64,000 bases of DNA from Leptodactylus fallax. Taxonomy: Eukaryota > Chordata > Amphibia > Anura > Leptodactylidae. The notes beneath the pieces are model-generated. The model was not told the origin of the DNA and did not search any database. It saw only the letters and a program-made list of their open reading frames with translations. Below are positions 25,256-36,073 of this stretch, piece by piece (position 1 is the stretch's first letter; each line of letters starts with the position of its first letter). The position numbers and the translations under genes are program-made. Location: contig CAMRHE010000054.1 of assembly GCA_947044405.1 (NCBI GenBank), positions 6,897,501-6,961,500 on the forward strand, given 5' to 3'.

Positions 25256-26252
25256 CAGTGTCCATATTAGGACATCCTCAGATATCAGAGTCAAACATCA
25301 GATTAATGGTAGTTTACAACTCTGACACCTTACCTCTGACATCTGACTACTGATACCTCACCTCTGACACCTGACTACTGACACCTGACTTCTGATACGG
25401 GACTTCTGACAAACGACTACTGACACCTGACTTCTGAAACCTGACTACTGACACTCATCTCTGACTGAAGTCATCTATAAAACACATACAGTGTGTCTTC
25501 TAGTGATTGTATCTGCTGGGCAGGATGACTGACCATTGACTTACCTCACTGCTCACACTCAGGAGTAGAAGATACATTGTATAAGAGCTGCAGGCTGAGG
25601 CCCAGTTCAAATCTGCATTCGGGTTTCCGTTCCGGGAGTCCGCTTGCAAGCAGCACTTTCCTCTCCGCATGTTTCGTGCGGAAGCCGAGCAGAAACCACA
25701 CGGACCCCATTATAGTGTATGGGGTCTGCGGTTTTCCCAGGTAAACCGCTTTATTTTGCGTACAGGTTTCCATTCGGGGGGGGGGGGGGTCCCCAAGCTG
25801 ACTCCCCGAACGGAAACCCGAACGCAGTTGTGAACCAGGCCTATCAGTACTTTTCAACCTGCAGCTCTTATACAATGTATCTTCTACTCCTGAGTGTGAG
25901 CAGTGAGGTCAGTCAGAGGTTAGTAATCCTGGCTAGCAGATACAATCACTAGAAGACACACTATATGTGCTTGATAGCTGACTTCTGTCACTATATGTGC
26001 TTGATAGCTGACTTCTGTCAGAGATGATTAGTAGTCAGGTGTCAGGGTCAGGTGTCTGTAGTCAGGTATCAGTAGTCAGGTGTCAGAAGTCAGGTGTCAA
26101 TAGTCAGGTGTCAGTAGTCAGGTGTCCGTAGCCAGGTATCAGAAGTCAGGTGTCAGTAGTCAGACAAATCAGAAGTCAGGTGTCAGAATTATAAACTACC
26201 ATTAATCTGATGTTTGACTCTGATATCTGAGGATGTCCTAATATGGACACTG
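25256..26252. mobile_element. 1-kb foldback element (long inverted repeat)
   Basis: The ends CAGTGTCCATATTAGGACAT are inverted and flanked by TA. The first ~60 bp of the arms match exactly. The arms then carry opposite-oriented arrays of 'ctgacacctgactactgacac' and a shared 80-bp stretch (cactgctcacactcaggagt...). The core from about 25595 to 25845 is a second inverted repeat (cgggtttccgttc / gaacggaaacccg) with a run of 14 G near 25778. A 30-bp phrase (ctatatgtgcttgatagctg...) is duplicated on the right arm. No coding capacity. Confidence 0.88.
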
Positions 26253-27548
26253 TATAGTTGCATTTATGTGCTATTTGCTATTAGCAAAACAGGTAATGAG
26301 GTAAACTTTTTTTGGTATACAGTTGCATTAAATATGTTTGCTTGACTGTACATTCAATTCAATTGGAGTTGCTGGAGCCATTTTTCGTCTATGTTCAGCC
26401 ATCAAAAATGTATGGTCACACTGGTGTATACATCAAAATTTCCTGGCAAAGTTCCTGCCAACATTGTACAATAGAAGTAGTGTAGGGTTGGCCTGAATTA
26501 CAGCTATTCTGATGCTTTACTATACAGCATGTCCATTAATAATTCACTCTTACAACTGCTGGTAAATATAAAATTGTATAAGAAGTTATGTCACCAGTAT
26601 AATCCTATTTCTATAATTTACTCCCATATACAGCACAGAACTAAAGCTACGTCTACTACTAAAAAAAACAACAACCACGTGTGGCACCATTGCTTGCTGG
26701 GAGCAACCTTCTGTTAGTTGTTAGCCATTATGGAAATAACTTACTGATGCCAAGGAGCATGCATGATCTCGCAGGACCAAGCCCTGCTCCAGAGGGTGAT
26801 CTCATCGTAAATAAATGCTGCAGCTATGGACTTACATTCATAGCATACTGATTCAATGTGCTGTGCAGCTTTCAGCGTCTACTGAAAAGGTGTGGCATTC
26901 TCCACAATCTTTGTTGCATTAGCTGTAGATCGGTGGAAATTAACTACATCTAACAGTCACCCACAGCTAACTGCGAATGTCCAGCTTGACGTAATCATAT
27001 CTGCGCTATTCTTCTCATAATGGGGTAGATAAACTGAATCTAAGGCTAGGTTCACATCTGCACCTGTATTCCGTTTGGGGCTTCCTTCCCCGGACCCGCT
27101 TAAAAAATGCGGAGAGAAAAGTCCTGTAAGCATCTCCATATTTTTGGGGTGGAAACCCAGCAGACCCCATTATAGTCTATAGGGTCCGGGGGTTTCCGCG
27201 GGTAACTGCTTTTTAAGCGGTTTAGCTTTCCGTTTTTGGGTCCCCAAGCGGACCCAGCAGTGCCATTTTGGGTTGGATCACTGGCACCCGGAACAAGATC
27301 CAGGGCCGGTGTTCCATTGCCATGACAGCAGGGAACCTATTGAAGACAGCCTTGTCTGGTATTCATTTGTATGACAGGCTGCTTTATGCTTTATTTGTAT
27401 GACAGGCTTTATGCAGCCTGTCATACAAATGTCGGTATTATGCAATGCATTAGCATTGTAATGCATTGCATTAGCGATCAGACCCCCTGAGGTTCAAGAC
27501 CCCCTAGGGTGTCTAATAAATAAAGTATAATCTATGTATACATATATA
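26253..27548. other. DST intron with one SINE-like copy
   Basis: About 27040-27260 is an interspersed repeat (aggctaggttcacatctgc, gtttccgcgggtaac, tagcgg) of the family also at 52.8 kb. About 27360-27440 contains a short duplication around catttgtatgacaggct. No gene. Confidence 0.5.
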
Positions 27549-27923
27549 CAGGTGCATCTCAATAAATTAGAATACCTTTGAAACATTAATTTCTTTCAGT
27601 AATTAAATTAAAAAGTGACCTCCTATATTTTCTAGATTCTTTATACACAGAGTGTTCTATTTCAAGTGTTTTATTTCTGTAAATGTTGATTATGGACTAC
27701 AGGTAATGAAAACCCAAATCTAAGAAAATTAGAATATTGTAAAAAAGTTCAGTATTGTAAATTCAGTGTGTCACTTGCCAAGGTTTCCTAAACCTTTAAA
27801 TGGTCCCTCAGTCTGGTTCAGTAGGACACACAATCATGGAAGACGCTGATTATGAATTGTATTACTGAATTACTGAAATGAATGAACGTTTCAAAGATAT
27901 TCTAATTTATTGAGATGCAACTG
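27549..27923. mobile_element. TA-target MITE (copy 1)
   Basis: The ends CAGGTGCATCTCAATAAATT and AATTTATTGAGATGCAACTG are inverted repeats with TA on both sides. The interior matches the copy at 35743 almost throughout (for example ggttcagtaggacacacaat). Confidence 0.85.
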
Positions 27924-28566
27924 TACACATATACTTAAAGTATATTAAATACCTATACGTATATAAGGTAAGTACTGTGAAACACATATACATTAGGTAT
28001 CCCTGTGTCTGAAAATGCCTGGTCTACAAACTTCTAAAAATATTTTTCCCATACGGTGAACACTGTAGCAGGAAAAAAACAAAATAATTCTAAGTCAATT
28101 TCTTTATCCCTAAGGTTCCTTTATAACTTATCTAAGGCCCCATGAACATGACAGTGTGCAGTGTACGGTTCAGTGAAAACGGAACAGATAACACATGGAT
28201 TGTGATTTTCAATGACCCACTAAACTTGAATGAATGGACAAAGCTGAAAAAACAGACTCTGTCCCAAGGCTTTCACATACATCCGTTGAAACTATGTGTG
28301 TATGTTGCCATAGAAAATAATTGGTCTGTATATTATCCGCAGTTATGGACCCGTAACTGTGGATAATATATAGCATCAAGCCATATATTATGCCTAATAT
28401 ATGGCATCAAGCCATGTACATGTGCAAGGGGTCTAAACTACTTGTTCACAGGCTTCTATGCTCTACCTCTTCACCAAAATCAGGTCTACATTAATAAAAT
28501 ATCTTATGCAAGTTTAGCATATATTTTTCATAAAATGTAAGATCTCTGCTATCTGCTTGTGAATTA
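27924..28566. other. DST intron
   Basis: About 28137-28360 is a SINE-like fragment (aaggccccatgaacatgac). About 28360-28425 has tandem atatatggcatcaagccat units. Confidence 0.5.
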
Positions 28567-28862
28567 CAGTGGGGAAAAAAGTATGTAGTCAGCCACCAAT
28601 TGTGAAAGTTCTCCCACTTAAAAAGATGAGAGAGGCCTGTAATTGACATCATAGGTAGACCTCAACTATGAGAGACAAAATGAGAAAACATACCTAGAAA
28701 ATCACATTGTCTGATTTTTAAAGAATTTATTTGCAAATTATTATGGAAAATAAGTATTTGGTCACCTACAAACAAGCAAGATTTCTGGCTCTCACAGACC
28801 TGTAACTTCTTTAAGAGGCTCCTCTGTCCTCCACTCATTACCTGTAGTAATGGCACCTGTTT

Positions 28863-31405
28863 AATAATAATAATAGTCCTTTAATAGTCCCACAATGGGG
28901 AAATTCAGTGTGTTACAGCAGCAAAGATAAGATAAGTAGATACAAATACAAATACAACATGTACAGGAATGTTCCAAGGTAAGAGGCGTTACATTGTAGA
29001 TAGCAGACAGACAGATAGGAAGTAGCAGAGGAGGGGGGGGGATTTAACAGCAGAAAGATATTTCAGTTCTCTGTGTGTAATGATCTCCGCTTAGGTCGGT
29101 GTTGGTTGTACAGCCTAACCGCGGTGGGGAGGAAAGACTTCCGATAGCGCTCCTTCTCACACCTAGGGTGGAGCAGTCGGTCACTGACAGTACTGCCCAG
29201 CGTGATCACAGTCTCATGCATGGGATGGGACTTCTTCTGCATGGAGCTCACCATGGACAGTATCCTTCTGTCACGCACCACCTGCACTGGGTCCAGTGGG
29301 CTCCCCAGGACAAAGCTGGCCCTTCTAATCAGCTTGTCAAGTTTATTTCTGTCCCTGGTTGATATACTGCTCCCCCAGCAGGCCACTCCAAAGAAGATGG
29401 CTGATGCCACTACCGAGTTGAAGAAAGTCCTAAGAAGTGCCACCCGGATTCCAAAGGCTCTCAGCTTCCTAAGCAGGTAGAGCCTGCTGTGGCCCTTCCT
29501 GTACAGGGCCTCCATATGATCTGCCCAGTCCAGCTTATTATTAAGGAGCAAACCCAAGTACTTATAGGTGTTCACAATCTCGATGCCCGTCCCCAGGATG
29601 TCCACTGGTTTAGGAGGGCATCGGCCTTTACGGAAGTCCACCACCATCTCCTTGGTCTTCCCCGCGTTAATCTTTAGGTGGTTCCGCTGGCACCAGTCCA
29701 CAAAATCCCGGTTCAGTTCTCTGTACTCCCTGTCATCATCGTCTGTGATAAGGCCTACTATTGCAGAGTCGTCAGAATACTTCTGTAGATAGCAGCTACA
29801 TGAGTTGCACCTAAAATCTGCAGTGTACAGTGTGAAGAGGAAAGGGGCGAGAACCGTACCCTGAGGTGCCCCCGTATTACAGATCACGGTACCTGACACA
29901 CAGTCTTGGGCTCTCACGTATTGAGGTTGATTTGTGAGGTAGTCTAGGATCCAGTTGGAGAGGTGGTGGTCCACTCCAGCAAGGCCCAGCTTGTCCCTCA
30001 GTAACCTGGGCTGAAAGGTGTTAAAAGCACTGGAGAAATCAAAGAACATTATTCTCACCAAGCTCCCTGGTTTCTCCAGGTGAGACAGAGCCCTGTGTAG
30101 AAGGTGGATGATGGCATCATCTACCCCAATGCCCGGCCGATAAGCAAACTGGAGAGGGTCCATAGCGGGGCTCACTAGAGGACGGAGATGTGTGAGAACC
30201 AATCTCTCTAAGATCTTCATCAGGTGGGATGTCAGTGCTACAGGTCTGTAGTCGTTGAGGTCCATAGGGTGAGGTTTCTTTGGAACTGGTACCACACAAG
30301 AAGATTTCCATAATTCAGGGACTATTTCCTGCCTCAGGCTCATATTATACATATATGTAATTATACCACACAGCTGGAACCCACAAGTCGTAATTAGCCT
30401 TGCACTGATGTCATCTGGCCCTGCGGCTTTCCTCGCCTTGATCTTTTTCATTTCCTTTCTCACCTGGGCCCGTGCGAAGGTCAGACTATGGTCACATAAA
30501 GACGGATTTCTGGATTTACTGGTCTGTTGGGAAGTAGCCGCATGGGGTGAAGTCATTGTGGTGGGGGGAGCTGAAGGACATGCTGGGGTGGGAGGAGCTG
30601 GTGTGTGATCAAATCTGTTGAAGAATAGGTTTAGTTCATTAAGCCAATTAACATCTGCCTCAATCTGGCAGACAGACTGTTTATGACCCGAAATTGACTT
30701 AAGCCCCTCCCAGACCCCCCTTATGTCTTTTCTTTCCATTTGCTTTTCCATTTTTTCCTTATAACTGGCTTTTCCCTGCCTGATTTGATGCCTCAGCTCC
30801 TTTTGTACTTCCCTCAACCCCTCCTTATCTCTTGTCCTGAATGCCATCTTTTTCTCCTTAAGTAGTGTTTTTATATCAGAGTTAATCCATGGTTTGTTGT
30901 TGGAGAAGCACCTCACCACTTTTGTGGGTACTGTGTTGTCCACACAAAAATTAATGTAGTCCGTTATGCAGTGTGTGAGTCCTTCTATATCTTCTCCATA
31001 AGAATCCTGCAGAACTTCCCATGCGGTTGTGTCAAAACAATCCCTCAGAGCCTCATCACTCTCCTCGGACCATATCCTCACTGTGCGGTTGACAGCTGGT
31101 TCTCTACGAACAAGTGGCTTGTACACAGGTCGGAGATGCACTAGATTGTGATCCGATCTTCCCAGGGGCGGTAGGGCTGATGAGTTATATGCCTCCCTCG
31201 CGTTGGCAAAGAACAAGTCCAGTGTTTTGTTGTCTCTTGTGTGGCAGGTTACATACTGTGTGAAACTGGGCAGTGTAGATGATGGAGAGGCATAGTTGAA
31301 ATCATCCGACACAAGAAAGAGAGCCTGGGGGTGTTTCAACTGCAAATGGCTCACCGTGGCTTGTAAGACCTCGCAGGCATCGTCAGCTTTCGCAGACATT
31401 GTTAT
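28863..31405 (-). mobile_element. 5'-truncated Rex1/Babar-like LINE (CR1-Jockey group)
   Basis: The minus strand carries a LINE whose 3' end is a short (ATT)n tail at about 28863-28876. Its 5' end is cut inside the endonuclease domain at about 31405. It lies in the Tc1 leader between cacctgt and gacattgtt. No clear target duplication is seen. The encoded protein has an endonuclease C terminus and a full reverse transcriptase of the Rex1 kind. Confidence 0.85.
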
Positions 31406-31420
31406 CAGTATAAAAGACAC
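29063..31420 (-). CDS. Rex1-like LINE reverse transcriptase, long open reading frame fused to Tc1 leader
   Basis: There are 785 codons without a stop. The first few (MSFILITM) come from the Tc1 sequence, so the start is accidental. Then come the end of an APE-type endonuclease (SDDFNYASP, GRSDHNLVHLRP), a linker, and the reverse transcriptase: KARKAAGPDDISARL, VPVPKKPHPMDLNDYRPVAL, FFDFSSAFNTF, GAPQGTVLAPFLF and the catalytic YSDDSAIVG box. The thumb (CWGSSISTRDRNKLDKLIRR) and the C terminus PTAVRLYNQ are typical of the Rex1/CR1 line. The full ORF implies recent insertion, but the catalytic N half of the endonuclease is missing, so it is dead on arrival. Confidence 0.88.
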   Translation of the reverse strand: MSFILITMSAKADDACEVLQATVSHLQLKHPQALFLVSDDFNYASPSSTLPSFTQYVTCHTRDNKTLDLFFANAREAYNSSALPPLGRSDHNLVHLRPVYKPLVRREPAVNRTVRIWSEESDEALRDCFDTTAWEVLQDSYGEDIEGLTHCITDYINFCVDNTVPTKVVRCFSNNKPWINSDIKTLLKEKKMAFRTRDKEGLREVQKELRHQIRQGKASYKEKMEKQMERKDIRGVWEGLKSISGHKQSVCQIEADVNWLNELNLFFNRFDHTPAPPTPACPSAPPTTMTSPHAATSQQTSKSRNPSLCDHSLTFARAQVRKEMKKIKARKAAGPDDISARLITTCGFQLCGIITYMYNMSLRQEIVPELWKSSCVVPVPKKPHPMDLNDYRPVALTSHLMKILERLVLTHLRPLVSPAMDPLQFAYRPGIGVDDAIIHLLHRALSHLEKPGSLVRIMFFDFSSAFNTFQPRLLRDKLGLAGVDHHLSNWILDYLTNQPQYVRAQDCVSGTVICNTGAPQGTVLAPFLFTLYTADFRCNSCSCYLQKYSDDSAIVGLITDDDDREYRELNRDFVDWCQRNHLKINAGKTKEMVVDFRKGRCPPKPVDILGTGIEIVNTYKYLGLLLNNKLDWADHMEALYRKGHSRLYLLRKLRAFGIRVALLRTFFNSVVASAIFFGVACWGSSISTRDRNKLDKLIRRASFVLGSPLDPVQVVRDRRILSMVSSMQKKSHPMHETVITLGSTVSDRLLHPRCEKERYRKSFLPTAVRLYNQHRPKRRSLHTEN

Positions 31421-31459
31421 CTGTCCACAACCTCAAACAGTCACACTCCAAACTCCACT

Positions 31460-32352
31460 ATGGTGAAGACCAAAGAGCTGTGGAAGGACACCAGAAACAA
31501 AATTGTAGACCTGCATCAGGCTGGGAAGACTGAATCTGCAATAGGCAAGCAGATTGGTGTGAATAAATCAACTGTGGGAGCAATAATTAGAAAATGGAAG
31601 ACATACAAGACCACTGATAATCTCCCTCGATCATTGGCTCCACGCAAGATCTCACCCCATGGGGTCAAAATGATCACAAGAACGGTGAGCAAAAATAACA
31701 AAGACTACCGTCAGTAACACACTATGCCGCCAGGGACTAAGATCCTGCAGTGCCAGACTTGTCTCCCTGCTTACATATCCGGGCCCCTCTGAAGTTTGCT
31801 ACAGAGCATTTGGATGTTCCAGAAGAGTATTGGGAGAATGTCATATGGTCAGATGAAACCAAAGTAGAACTGTTTGGTTTCTGTGAAGCATGGGGGTGTC
31901 ATCATTATGCTTTGGGGCTGTTTCTCTGCAAAGGGACCAGGACGACTGATCCTTATACATGAAGAATGAATGGGGCCATGTATCGTGAGATTTTGAGTGC
32001 AAACCTCTTTCCATCAGCAAGGACATTGAAGATGAAACGTGGCTGGGTCTTTCAGAATCACAATGATCCCAAGCACACCGCTGGGGCAACGAAGGAGTGG
32101 CTTCGTAAGAAGCATTTCAAGGTCCTGGAGTGGCCTAGCCAGTTTCCAGATCTCAACCCCATAGAAAACCTTTGGAGGAAGTTGAAAATCCGTGTTGCCC
32201 AGCAATAGCCCCAAAACATCACTGCTCTAGAGGAGATCTGCATGGAGGAATGGGACAACATACCAGCAACAGTGTGTGCCAACCTTGTGAAGACTTACAG
32301 AAAACGTTTGACCTCTGTCATTACCAACAAAGGATATATAACAAAGTATTGA
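31460..32352 (+). pseudogene. Tc1-like transposase, degraded copy
   Basis: It starts [20 protein letters not shown] like the intact gene at 45820. It loses the frame near 31700 (SKNNKDYRQ-stop) and has deletions through the first catalytic region (a stretch after VELFG is missing). It continues [20 protein letters not shown] with the catalytic DND changed to HND, and ends KGYITKY. Confidence 0.92.
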
Positions 32353-32566
32353 GATGAACTTTTGTTATTGACCAAATACTTATTTTCCACCATAATTTGC
32401 AAATAAATTCTTTAAAAATCATACAATGTGATTTTCTGGATTTGTTTTCTCATTTTGTCTCTCATAGTTGAGGTCTACCTATGATGTCAATTACAGGCCT
32501 CTCATCTTTTTAAGTGGGAGAACTTGCACAATTGGTGACTGACTAAATACTTTTTTTCCCCACTGT

Positions 32567-32978
32567 ATAAGGCTGGTCACAATCAGATACAGGGAAATTG
32601 TTTTAGGCTAAGGCCCCACGTAGCTCGCCGCAGCCAAAAAACGCTGCAGAAAAGATGGTGGAGACACGTTTTTTTTTCCGCAGTGTTTTTCACAGAATGT
32701 CCACCGAGTTTTCTTCTGCTGACTTTCTGCCTCTATTACACCTTTACAGAAAACACCAGTGTTTCCATGGGTATTACTGAAATGTAGTGATTTTCAAAAA
32801 TGCAAGCATTTTTGAAATTGCAGATTTTCCGCTACAGATTTTTTTTTTTGCAATTTGGGGATGGGATTAGCCAGAATTCCATCCACTTTGCAAGTAATGT
32901 AAAATGCAGCGTTTTCACAATGTGGGGCCCTGGCCTTAACATTTTTAACATGTTTACAGCTGAGGCTTTGCTACATCA
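32567..32978. repeat. interspersed repeat (gccccacgtagc family)
   Basis: About 32605-32940: ctaaggccccacgtagctcg, aaaaaacgctgcagaaaag, then complementary gttttcacaatgtggggccctggcctta. The ends are inverted. The same family is at 44.99, 53.11 and 55.18 kb. Confidence 0.65.
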
Positions 32979-32986
32979 GTCTAGAC

Positions 32987-34122
32987 CAGTGATGGTGAAC
33001 CTTTTAGAGACCGAGTGCCCAAACTGCAACCCAAAACCCACGAAATTATCGCAAAGTGCCAACACGGCAATTTAACCTTAAATTAACCAGGATCTGTTTT
33101 ATAGTGACTGTGCAATGTTATTACAGCCTGTAATAATATCACATGTCTGCTATAAAACAGATACTGTGCGATATAAATAGTGAAGGGCCCCCACACAGTA
33201 CAATGCGCTCCACAGTGGCCCCCAGACAGTACAATTCGCTTCAAAGTGGCCCCCAGACAGTATTATATGCTCCAGATTGGTCCCCACTCAGTGTTATATG
33301 CTCCACAGTGGGCCCCCACACAGTATTATATGCTCCATAGTGGGCCCCCACACAGTAGTATATGTTTCACAGTAGGCCCCCCACACAGTATTATATGCTT
33401 CACTTTGGTCCCCCCCACAGAATAGCCCACAGTGGGCCCCCACACAGTATTATATGCTCCACAGTGGGCCCCCACACAGTATTATATGCTCCATAGTGGG
33501 CCCCCACACAGTATTATATGCTCCACAGTGGGCCCCCACACAGTAGTATATGTTTCACAGTAGGCCCCCCACACAGTATTATATGCTCCACTTTGGTCCC
33601 CCCCCACAGTATTATATGCTCCATAGTGGGCCCCCACAAAACCCCCAGTAGTATATGCTCACTTGTCCCCCCCAGTATGGCTGGAGTGGGCCCCCACGCA
33701 GAGAGTTCACAGTAGGCCCCCCACACAGTAATAGCTCCACTGGCCCCCCACAGTATATATGCCCATAGTGGGCCCCCACACAGTAGTTTATGCTACTTAC
33801 CCAGATGCTGGCGTCCCACGAAGCGCGCCTCCTTCTGCTTCTGTTCGCAGGCACTGATGACTTATGTCATCATGCCTGTGTCGGGGGTAGAGGTTACACT
33901 CTGCAGTCAGTGTAAGCAGCGGTCCTGCGGACCGCGACCTACACTGACAGTTTTCAGCTGTATGTGCATTTGCTCATACAGCTGAAAGAAGAGATCGCTC
34001 AGTAATGGGGAATCCTGTACCGGATTGCCCGTTAGTGAGCGATCATGGCAATAGCGCGCGTGCCAACTGAGAGGGCTCTGCGTGCCTTCTCTGGCACGCA
34101 TGCCTTAGGTTCGCCAACACGG
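32987..34122. mobile_element. non-autonomous hAT element with internal minisatellite (second type)
   Basis: The end CAGTGATGGTGAACC pairs imperfectly with GGTTCGCCAACACGG. An exact 8-bp target duplication gtctagac flanks it (32979-32986, 34123-34130). The left part (gagaccgagtgcccaaactg) is a sequence I recognise as a common vertebrate hAT MITE start. The body is a minisatellite followed by GC-rich sequence with lggcacgc-type repeats. No transposase. Confidence 0.88.
33180..33790. repeat. 33-34-bp minisatellite inside hAT element
   Basis: About 18 units of 'cacacagtattatatgctcc' + 'acagtgggccccc', some shortened. A block of about 240 bp (33300-33420 against 33440-33600) is itself repeated. 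Confidence 0.88.
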
Positions 34123-34130
34123 GTCTAGAC

Positions 34131-35311
34131 TCTAGGCAAACCCTTGTGAGTTAAATAGCACCAACTTATCCTTGAGTCTTGGGGGCCCGTTCAAGCGTTC
34201 ATATGCCTTAATAATATTTAAGGAGAAGATTTGTCTTCATTAGAAAACCTATTCAAAACATATCTAACCTTTCAGATGACTTTTCAGGATAAGCTGCTGT
34301 GTATGTATAAACACAGGCCTGTTTACTATTGTTTTTGCATCTCAACCTTGACAAAAAAATGTATCATAATCTGGCATTTAGTTCTAGACCAAATCTTCCA
34401 GCTTGCTTGAAATAGGGGAATAGCTTCACATAAAGAGCATGGCTTAAATGCACCAAACAGTCAATATTTTTAAGTAAATTCTGACCCAAAGTAGGCCAAC
34501 TAGGAGGTGGTATAAACTAGACTAGAAAATACTAGACAAAGACTAGACAATGTAATGATGCAACAGATTTATCATCTAGCCACTGTGATGAATTAGAAGA
34601 ATTTACAGACTGCCTAAGTCTATCTACTAGTAAATGTTGGCCAGCTACCAGAACAATGGACTGGTGGACTGCTAAAATAGCAGTTACATATGGAGCCTAA
34701 CAGACTCCATTGACTATAATGGGATCCATTGCTTTTAAACTTTTTAATTCGTTATGCAACGTTGTTTTAAACCTAGAGACCATTTAAGCAACTGTAGAAA
34801 AAACCACCAGAAAGCATATAAAGCATGTCTTTCTTTGCTGCTTATTTATATTTCATATGTACATGGCTGATTGGAAGGCTTTATAATGTATATTATGTAA
34901 GTAACATTTTAGCAGTATTTAGCAGAATCTGCATGCTACCATTTGTTTAGCTGTTTTAGGCTTTATTCACATTATGAGTCGAAGTCTCCTTCTGTAGTAA
35001 CTGTCACAGATTCTGCAGTCTTTGGTTTGAAAATTACACCTAAGTCAATGGGGTACATTTGGGTACCACTGAAGTCTGTCAAGTTATAAACAGAGGCCAC
35101 AATGCAGATATGTACAGAGCCTTACTGTCTTCTTTTATTTTACTATATTGTAAGTTACAACTGAATTGCAGTGTGAGAAACATTAAAAGGTTGTTGTTGC
35201 CATCTAGTTGTCATTCTACAAACTACAGGAAATAAAGAATGAGGGGAGGTGGGAGCTGTATAGAGCTGATATGAATGCATGAAAGAGGGTTGGCTGACTC
35301 TTTTTTAATGT
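34131..35311. other. DST intron, nothing recognised
   Basis: Apparently unique AT-rich sequence. A possible SINE-like fragment lies at about 34205-34290. Confidence 0.45.
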
Positions 35312-35315
35312 TTAA

Positions 35316-35637
35316 TAGGGCTGCTAAACCATAAACATAAAAAAAAAACTTTACTCACTTCTTCCTGGAGCTCTGTTTTTAGTGGAAGCAGGTCTGGTCT
35401 TCAGTTTACAAGTCTCTTCGCTGTATGTGCCAAGTGAACACTGCAGCCATGTGCTATTTATGAAGAGGTCACTACTGAGGCCTAGGACTGGCTACAGCAC
35501 TCACCTAGCACAAACAGAATATCACTGGTGACATCAGCCAAGAGACCTGTATATAGAAAACTAAACCTGCCACCGCTGGAAGTGAAGGTCTGGGTAAGTC
35601 AAGTATTTTTATATTTATGGCTCCTTCAGCAGCCCTA
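35316..35637. mobile_element. TTAA-target MITE (322 bp)
   Basis: TTAA-TAGGGCTGC at the left and GCAGCCCTA-TTAA at the right, with inverted subterminal sequence (ataaacataaaa / tatatttatgg). No coding capacity. Confidence 0.7.
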
Positions 35638-35742
35638 TTAAACAGTAAGAAAAAGCCAGAATACCACTTTAAACATATTAATAATAAAATTAGCACATGT
35701 TTCTGTATAATCTTTTAGTCTTCATTATTTGAGTATTTTATA

Positions 35743-36073
35743 CAGGAGCATCTCAATAAATTAGAATATCTTTGAAACGTTTATTATTCTTTACACACAG
35801 AGTGTTCTATTTCAAGTGTTTTATTTCTGTAAATGTTGATTATGCATTACAGCTAATGAAAACCCAAATCTAAGAAAATTTGAATATTGTAAAAAAGTTC
35901 AGTATTGTAAATTGTGTGTGTCACCTGCTAAGGTTTCCTAAGCCTTTAAATGGTCCCTCAGTCTGGTTCAGTAGGACACACAATCATGGAAGACGCTGAT
36001 TATGAATTGTATTACTGAATTACTGAAATGAATGAACGTTTCAAAAATATTCTAATTTATTGAGATGCACCTG
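35743..36073. mobile_element. TA-target MITE (copy 2)
   Basis: The ends CAGGAGCATCTCAATAAATT and its inverse with TA on both sides. About 90 percent alike by eye to the copy at 27549. Confidence 0.85.

Larger units (their letters stand above)
28567..32565 (+). mobile_element. Tc1-like transposon split by a LINE
   Basis: The ends CAGTGGGGAAAAAAGTAT and TTTTTCCCCACTG are flanked by TA (28565-28566, 32566-32567). It is the same family as the elements at 45456 and 51157. Without the 2.5-kb LINE it would be about 1.45 kb. The transposase is degraded. Confidence 0.93.
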
